The translations under genes and the position numbers were made by a program. Of a stretch of DNA of 59,018 nt, positions 58,880 to 59,018 are shown piece after piece. This stretch comes from Candidatus Avoscillospira avicola. Its GTDB lineage: Bacteria > Bacillota > Clostridia > Oscillospirales > Oscillospiraceae. The stretch is from contig DVHE01000003.1 of NCBI GenBank assembly GCA_018712245.1, positions 1 through 59,018 of the forward strand. The letters run 5' to 3'. A model generated the notes under the pieces. The model searched no databases, was not told the DNA's origin, and was given only the letters and a program-made list of their open reading frames with translations. The first letter of the stretch is position 1, and every line of letters starts with the position of its first letter.

Positions 58880-59018
58880 CTAGGGCATCACCGCACAATT
58901 GTGTCTGCGGCCTTCGCCCAATCTTTTGCCCCATCCGTGCAGCTATAAAAGGGGGAAATACATATAGTATTCCCGCCCTTTTATAACTTTCGTATGAGGC
59001 AAAATCTTTGGCCGAATG
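58880..59018. mobile_element. Second MITE-like copy, cut by the right window edge
   Basis: Same element as 48679-48847, same orientation, covering its first 139 bp. By eye only about two base differences (C for T in TTTTGCCCC, T for C in CATATAGT). The 3' terminal repeat is outside the window. Lies between the response-regulator gene and whatever follows. Confidence 0.92.

Noticed and set aside
1-59018. CRISPR arrays, rRNA and tRNA genes
   Set aside because: I found no regularly spaced direct repeats with unique spacers. The short repeats are palindromic and irregularly spaced. No rRNA or cloverleaf sequence was recognised, though a dedicated search was not possible.

Overview
This 59 kb window is a high-GC (clearly above 60% by eye), Gram-positive-type chromosome segment from an anaerobic Clostridia, most likely Oscillospiraceae (Flavonifractor / Intestinimonas / Lawsonibacter-like). 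The grounds are the core gene order murB-rapZ-yvcK-whiA, the Asp23 + DAK2 (FakA-type) pair, DUF1385-prmC-recA-recX, rimO-pgsA, strong AGGAGG ribosome sites, ECF sigma factors, a selenium-trait cluster and dense families of short intergenic repeats. The genus is inference; no rRNA or tRNA is present to check it.

Layout. 1-1.3 kb: the 3' end of an AT-richer helicase-nuclease gene, probably accessory or defence DNA. 1.8-6 kb: TVP38-type membrane protein + glycosyltransferase, then Asp23/DAK2. 6.2-10.8 kb: NhaC antiporter divergent from an ECF sigma / membrane protein / zinc-ribbon operon, SCP2 protein, histidine phosphatase. 11-14.8 kb: minus-strand operon of a ChbG-like deacetylase, MBL hydrolase, two esterases and DUF3237. 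15-19 kb: YesL/YesM/YesN-like trio. 19-23.3 kb: murB-rapZ-yvcK-whiA-vanZ. 23.3-27.4 kb: broken REP-type transposase between inverted repeat copies, then dnaE. 27.5-31.5 kb: lipoprotein and a two-component system whose two genes are split by a repeat cluster. 31.5-37.6 kb: DUF1385-prmC-recA-recX, a 0.7 kb repeat block, rimO-pgsA. 37.6-39.1 kb: ECF sigma/anti-sigma. 39.3-44.6 kb: aminotransferase-aldolase-TetR-FGGY kinase-GtrA operon of unknown substrate. 45-48.7 kb: GNAT divergent from selD-yedF-DUF3343-cysteine desulfurase. 48.9-56.1 kb: PucR regulator divergent from a GPH transporter, then sulfatase, arylamine N-acetyltransferase and URO-D-like protein. 56.2-58.8 kb: MATE remnant, NUDIX gene, convergent OmpR/HK pair. 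A MITE-like element occurs at 48.7 kb and again at the right edge.

The most interesting points are the repeat/transposase system (dispersed palindromes of three types plus their probable transposase relic), the two-copy MITE with 21-bp terminal repeats, two genes that appear to use non-canonical start codons (ATC and CTG), the uncharacterised amino/carbonyl catabolic operon at 39-44 kb, and the PucR-GPH-sulfatase locus. No CRISPR array, rRNA, tRNA or complete insertion sequence was seen. Coordinates of starts were chosen by Shine-Dalgarno position and family N-termini; all family assignments rest on reading the sequence, not on database searches.
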